Source of the DNA: Acidobacteriaceae bacterium
GTDB lineage: Bacteria; Acidobacteriota; Terriglobia; Terriglobales; Acidobacteriaceae
DNA: 8,720 nucleotides
Assembly (NCBI GenBank): GCA_003133425.1
Contig: PKXI01000438.1
Coordinates: forward strand, 5,716-14,435
Direction of reading: 5' to 3'
Of this stretch, positions 7,088 to 8,720 are shown piece after piece. Position numbers and translations under genes: made by a program. Every line of letters starts with the position of its first letter. The stretch's first letter is position 1. The notes beneath the pieces are model-generated. The model was not told where the DNA came from. It saw nothing but the letters and a program-made list of their open reading frames with translations, and did not search any database.

Positions 7088-7270
7088 GATTCTCCTTGCG
7101 GAACTACACTGCTTGAAGTGTACAGGAAACCGTATATCAATAAGATGCAATAGGCCTCAGCAAAGTCGCAGGCTGCTCACAGCGCATAAACTGAGCCTTA
7201 CCGGGGCGCAGGTGCAGGTTGTCCTAAATGATTTGATTCATTCAGCTTACGGAACGACTGTCCCTTGCTG

Positions 7271-7314
7271 CAAACAAACAGAAGCGCCCGGATCCTGAAA
7301 GGACCACGGGCGCT
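7271..7314 (-). terminator. Strong hairpin with T-rich tail, probable thr operon terminator
   Basis: AGCGCCCG at 7283-7290 pairs perfectly with CGGGCGCT at 7307-7314, and inside it TCCT and AGGA form a second stem with a GAA loop. On the minus strand the hairpin is followed by TCTGTTTGTTTG (7282-7271). On the plus strand no T-run follows. This fits an intrinsic terminator for minus-strand transcription, most simply that coming from thrB about 200 bases upstream, and it would insulate trxA. Confidence 0.55.
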
Positions 7315-7348
7315 AGAGCAGCCCTCCCCCAGAACTGCCCACGGTGCG

Positions 7349-7377
7349 AATTTAGGTGTAGATCAGATAAATAGCAA
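7349..7377 (-). promoter_or_regulatory. Possible sigma-70-like promoter
   Basis: On the minus strand TTGCTA (7377-7372) and TAAATT (7354-7349) are separated by exactly 17 bases; each hexamer matches four of six consensus positions. Transcription would begin near 7342 and run at once into the two hairpins at 7340-7316 and 7314-7283. Two four-of-six hexamers are common by chance in AT-richer DNA, so this is only a candidate. Confidence 0.25.
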
Positions 7378-7516
7378 GAGATCTTCGGTAATCCTGTTGG
7401 TAACTAAAAAAGTGATGACTATCCAGAAAGTTACGGGTCGAGAGGCAAAGTTTACCCACTAATAACCTTCCTTGCCGACGCTTTTTGTGTTGCACAGGTT
7501 ATTTGACTTTAGGGCT

Positions 7517-8458
7517 TCACGCCCCGCCCGACGCAATGAACTGACTGGCCCCGGACTCTACAAATCGACACACCAGAAGCTCCGCTTCCTGGGTGCTGCT
7601 TAACGCATTGAGAATTGCCACCGATGCTTGCTCCAGGCTCTTCTCACTCTCGACGACGACCAGAACGGCAGGTCCGGCGCCGCTGAGCGCAGCACCTAGA
7701 ATTCCGTGCCCTCCAACCAAGGGCAGCATGAGCGGCAATTGCGGGCAGATTGGCGCGCGATAGGGTTGATGAATGCGGTCGTTCATGGCAATGCGCAGCA
7801 GGTCCCCCCGGGCCTGGGCGAAGGCGAGTCCGAGCATGGCAACAGACTGAATGTTGGCAACCACATCGCCGAGCGGGTAACTGGCTGGAAGCACAGCGCG
7901 GGCTTTGCTTGTGGGCAGCGGGTCTGCAGGAAGAACCACGATAGCTCGCCACTCGGCAGGCGGAGCCACCTTCACCGCGCGCACTGCATTCCCTTCGCAG
8001 GCCGCAGCCGCGAACCCGCCCAGCCAGCAAGCCGCAACGTTATCGGGGTGGCCTTCAAGCAGGAAGGCCTCGTATAGGATGCGTTCTGTGTCCCACGTGA
8101 GCTGGCCAAAGTGAACTGCCAGGGCGATAGCGGCGAGACGTCCTGCAGCCGATGATCCGCAGCCCATGGCTAAAGGAATGCCGTTGCGCATCTGAATCGA
8201 CAAGGGCACAATCGGCCGGTCGTTACTCGCCAGCAGCCCCTTGTAGGTCTCAAGGATGAGGTTGTCTTCGATGCGGCAGCACCGATTGGCATTACGGCCG
8301 CTAGCGGCAATCGAAAACTCGGCCGCAGGTTCAGCTTCAAGCTCAAGATAAAAATCGAGCGCCACAGCGACCGCGTCAAACCCGGGGCCGAGATTTGCGG
8401 AGGTTGCCGGCAGGCGCAGCCGGAGTCTTCCGGCAGATGGCTTTTGAGGGTCGTTCAT
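7517..8458 (-). CDS. thrB: Homoserine kinase
   Basis: ThrB phosphorylates homoserine with ATP to O-phosphohomoserine, the substrate of threonine synthase. The protein has 313 residues, the normal size, and the three GHMP-kinase motifs in order: PATSANLGPGFD (17-28), the ATP-binding loop PLAMGCGSSAAG (95-106), and GILGAALSGAGP (252-263). EGHPDNVAACWLGG (135-148), the usual homoserine-kinase block, supports this over other GHMP kinases. In the ATP loop C100 replaces the more usual Leu or Met of G-L-G-S-S-A-A; the Gly and Ser residues are kept, so activity is expected. The ATG at 8458 overlaps the thrC stop in ATGA, and AAGGG and GTGGG just upstream inside thrC may serve as ribosome site, so translation is probably coupled. 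The pair should act in the threonine branch of the aspartate pathway. No attenuator-like leader is visible because the operon start lies outside. Confidence 0.95.
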   Translation of the reverse strand: MNDPQKPSAGRLRLRLPATSANLGPGFDAVAVALDFYLELEAEPAAEFSIAASGRNANRCCRIEDNLILETYKGLLASNDRPIVPLSIQMRNGIPLAMGCGSSAAGRLAAIALAVHFGQLTWDTERILYEAFLLEGHPDNVAACWLGGFAAAACEGNAVRAVKVAPPAEWRAIVVLPADPLPTSKARAVLPASYPLGDVVANIQSVAMLGLAFAQARGDLLRIAMNDRIHQPYRAPICPQLPLMLPLVGGHGILGAALSGAGPAVLVVVESEKSLEQASVAILNALSSTQEAELLVCRFVESGASQFIASGGA

Positions 8459-8720
8459 CCCACTTTGCCCTTCAGCGTGGCCAACACCGCGGCTGGCGTG
8501 GCATCCACGACCACCGCATTGCGGCGCAGGGCGTCGATCTCCGCCTCCCTGCCGGTCTTTTCTTCATCCGTCAGAAGCGTTCCGCGATGGAAATCGATGG
8601 TGTAATCCGCGTCCTTGAGGGTGTGGCCGGTAAGCACAAGCACAACCGTCTCGTTCGACGCGACCACGCCTTGTGCGCGCAACTTTTTAAGCCCCGCGAG
8701 GGTCACGGCGGAGGCGGGCT
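8455..8720 (-). CDS. thrC: Threonine synthase, C-terminal part (5' end outside window)
   Basis: Threonine synthase is a pyridoxal-phosphate enzyme that converts O-phosphohomoserine to threonine. Only the last 87 or so codons are present; the frame continues past base 8720. The visible sequence begins PASAVTLAGLKKL, the conserved stretch near the end of the catalytic fold, followed by VVLVLTGHTLKD and a charged C-terminal tail (IDFHRGTLLTDEE onward). This matches the C-terminal end of short-form bacterial threonine synthases; the lysine that binds the cofactor is outside the window. The GTG at 8706 is internal, not a start. The stop codon overlaps the thrB start in ATGA, so the two consecutive enzymes of threonine synthesis are cotranscribed, product order thrC then thrB. 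Confidence 0.9.
   Translation of the reverse strand, partial: PASAVTLAGLKKLRAQGVVASNETVVLVLTGHTLKDADYTIDFHRGTLLTDEEKTGREAEIDALRRNAVVVDATPAAVLATLKGKVG

Larger units (their letters stand above)
7088..7516. other. 429-base intergenic region between trxA and thrB
   Basis: No protein gene is supported here on either strand. The region holds a strong hairpin at 7283-7314, a weaker one at 7316-7340, and a possible minus-strand promoter at 7349-7377. It must contain the 3' end of the thr transcript and the trxA promoter, since both genes run on the minus strand. I could not settle the trxA promoter. GTAACT (7400-7405) and AGTTAC (7429-7434) form a weak, widely spaced inverted repeat. The DNA is visibly less GC-rich than the flanking genes at 7355-7510. 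Confidence 0.6.

Noticed and set aside
7283..7340. tRNA or riboswitch in the trxA-thrB gap
   Set aside because: No cloverleaf, no T-loop sequence and no known aptamer core; the structure is two simple hairpins.
7265..7462. Plus-strand small protein in the trxA-thrB gap
   Set aside because: The frame runs through the perfect hairpin, has no recognisable motif and no ribosome site of note.
7512..7525. Terminator at the end of thrB (GGGC-TTCAC-GCCC)
   Set aside because: The stem has only four pairs, overlaps the stop codon and is not followed by a T-run on the minus strand.

Overview
The window looks like ordinary chromosome of a moderately GC-rich bacterium. Gene content and protein style (thrC-thrB order, an Hsp15-type protein, a short receiver domain with an FSG...KPVHP signature, a clade-like SLT lipoprotein) suggest an acidobacterium of the Terriglobus/Granulicella/Edaphobacter type. 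That assignment is inference; no rRNA or other decisive marker is present.

Layout: (1) 1-1764, plus strand: most of uvrC, with the N-terminal GIY-YIG part cut by the window edge. (2) 1928-3193, plus: a secreted lipoprotein with two BON domains, ending in a short terminator-like hairpin, then a PA2169/DUF2383 ferritin-like four-helix protein. (3) 3229-4023, minus: a lipoprotein with a probable lysozyme-like (SLT) fold, convergent with the DUF2383 gene. (4) 4244-5656, plus: an APC-superfamily amino acid permease, divergent from the lipoprotein. (5) 5770-6090, minus: a receiver-domain remnant that lacks its N-terminal third and any good start codon. (6) 6242-6634, plus: an Hsp15 (S4 RNA-binding) protein. 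(7) 6755-7087, minus: thioredoxin with a clear intrinsic terminator. (8) 7088-7516: a 429-base gap holding a strong hairpin and a possible promoter. (9) 7517-8720, minus: homoserine kinase thrB, overlapping the 3' end of threonine synthase thrC by ATGA, so an operon for threonine synthesis from homoserine.

The genes do not form one system. Two functional threads are visible: housekeeping (DNA repair, ribosome rescue, redox, threonine synthesis) and a small envelope/stress group (BON lipoprotein, DUF2383 protein, SLT-like lipoprotein). I found no CRISPR array, insertion sequence, phage gene, toxin-antitoxin pair, tRNA or rRNA. The points most worth a second look are the decayed receiver gene, the structured trxA-thrB gap, the unusual start of the BON lipoprotein gene and the two competing starts of the DUF2383 gene. 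None amounts to clear evidence of a new system.
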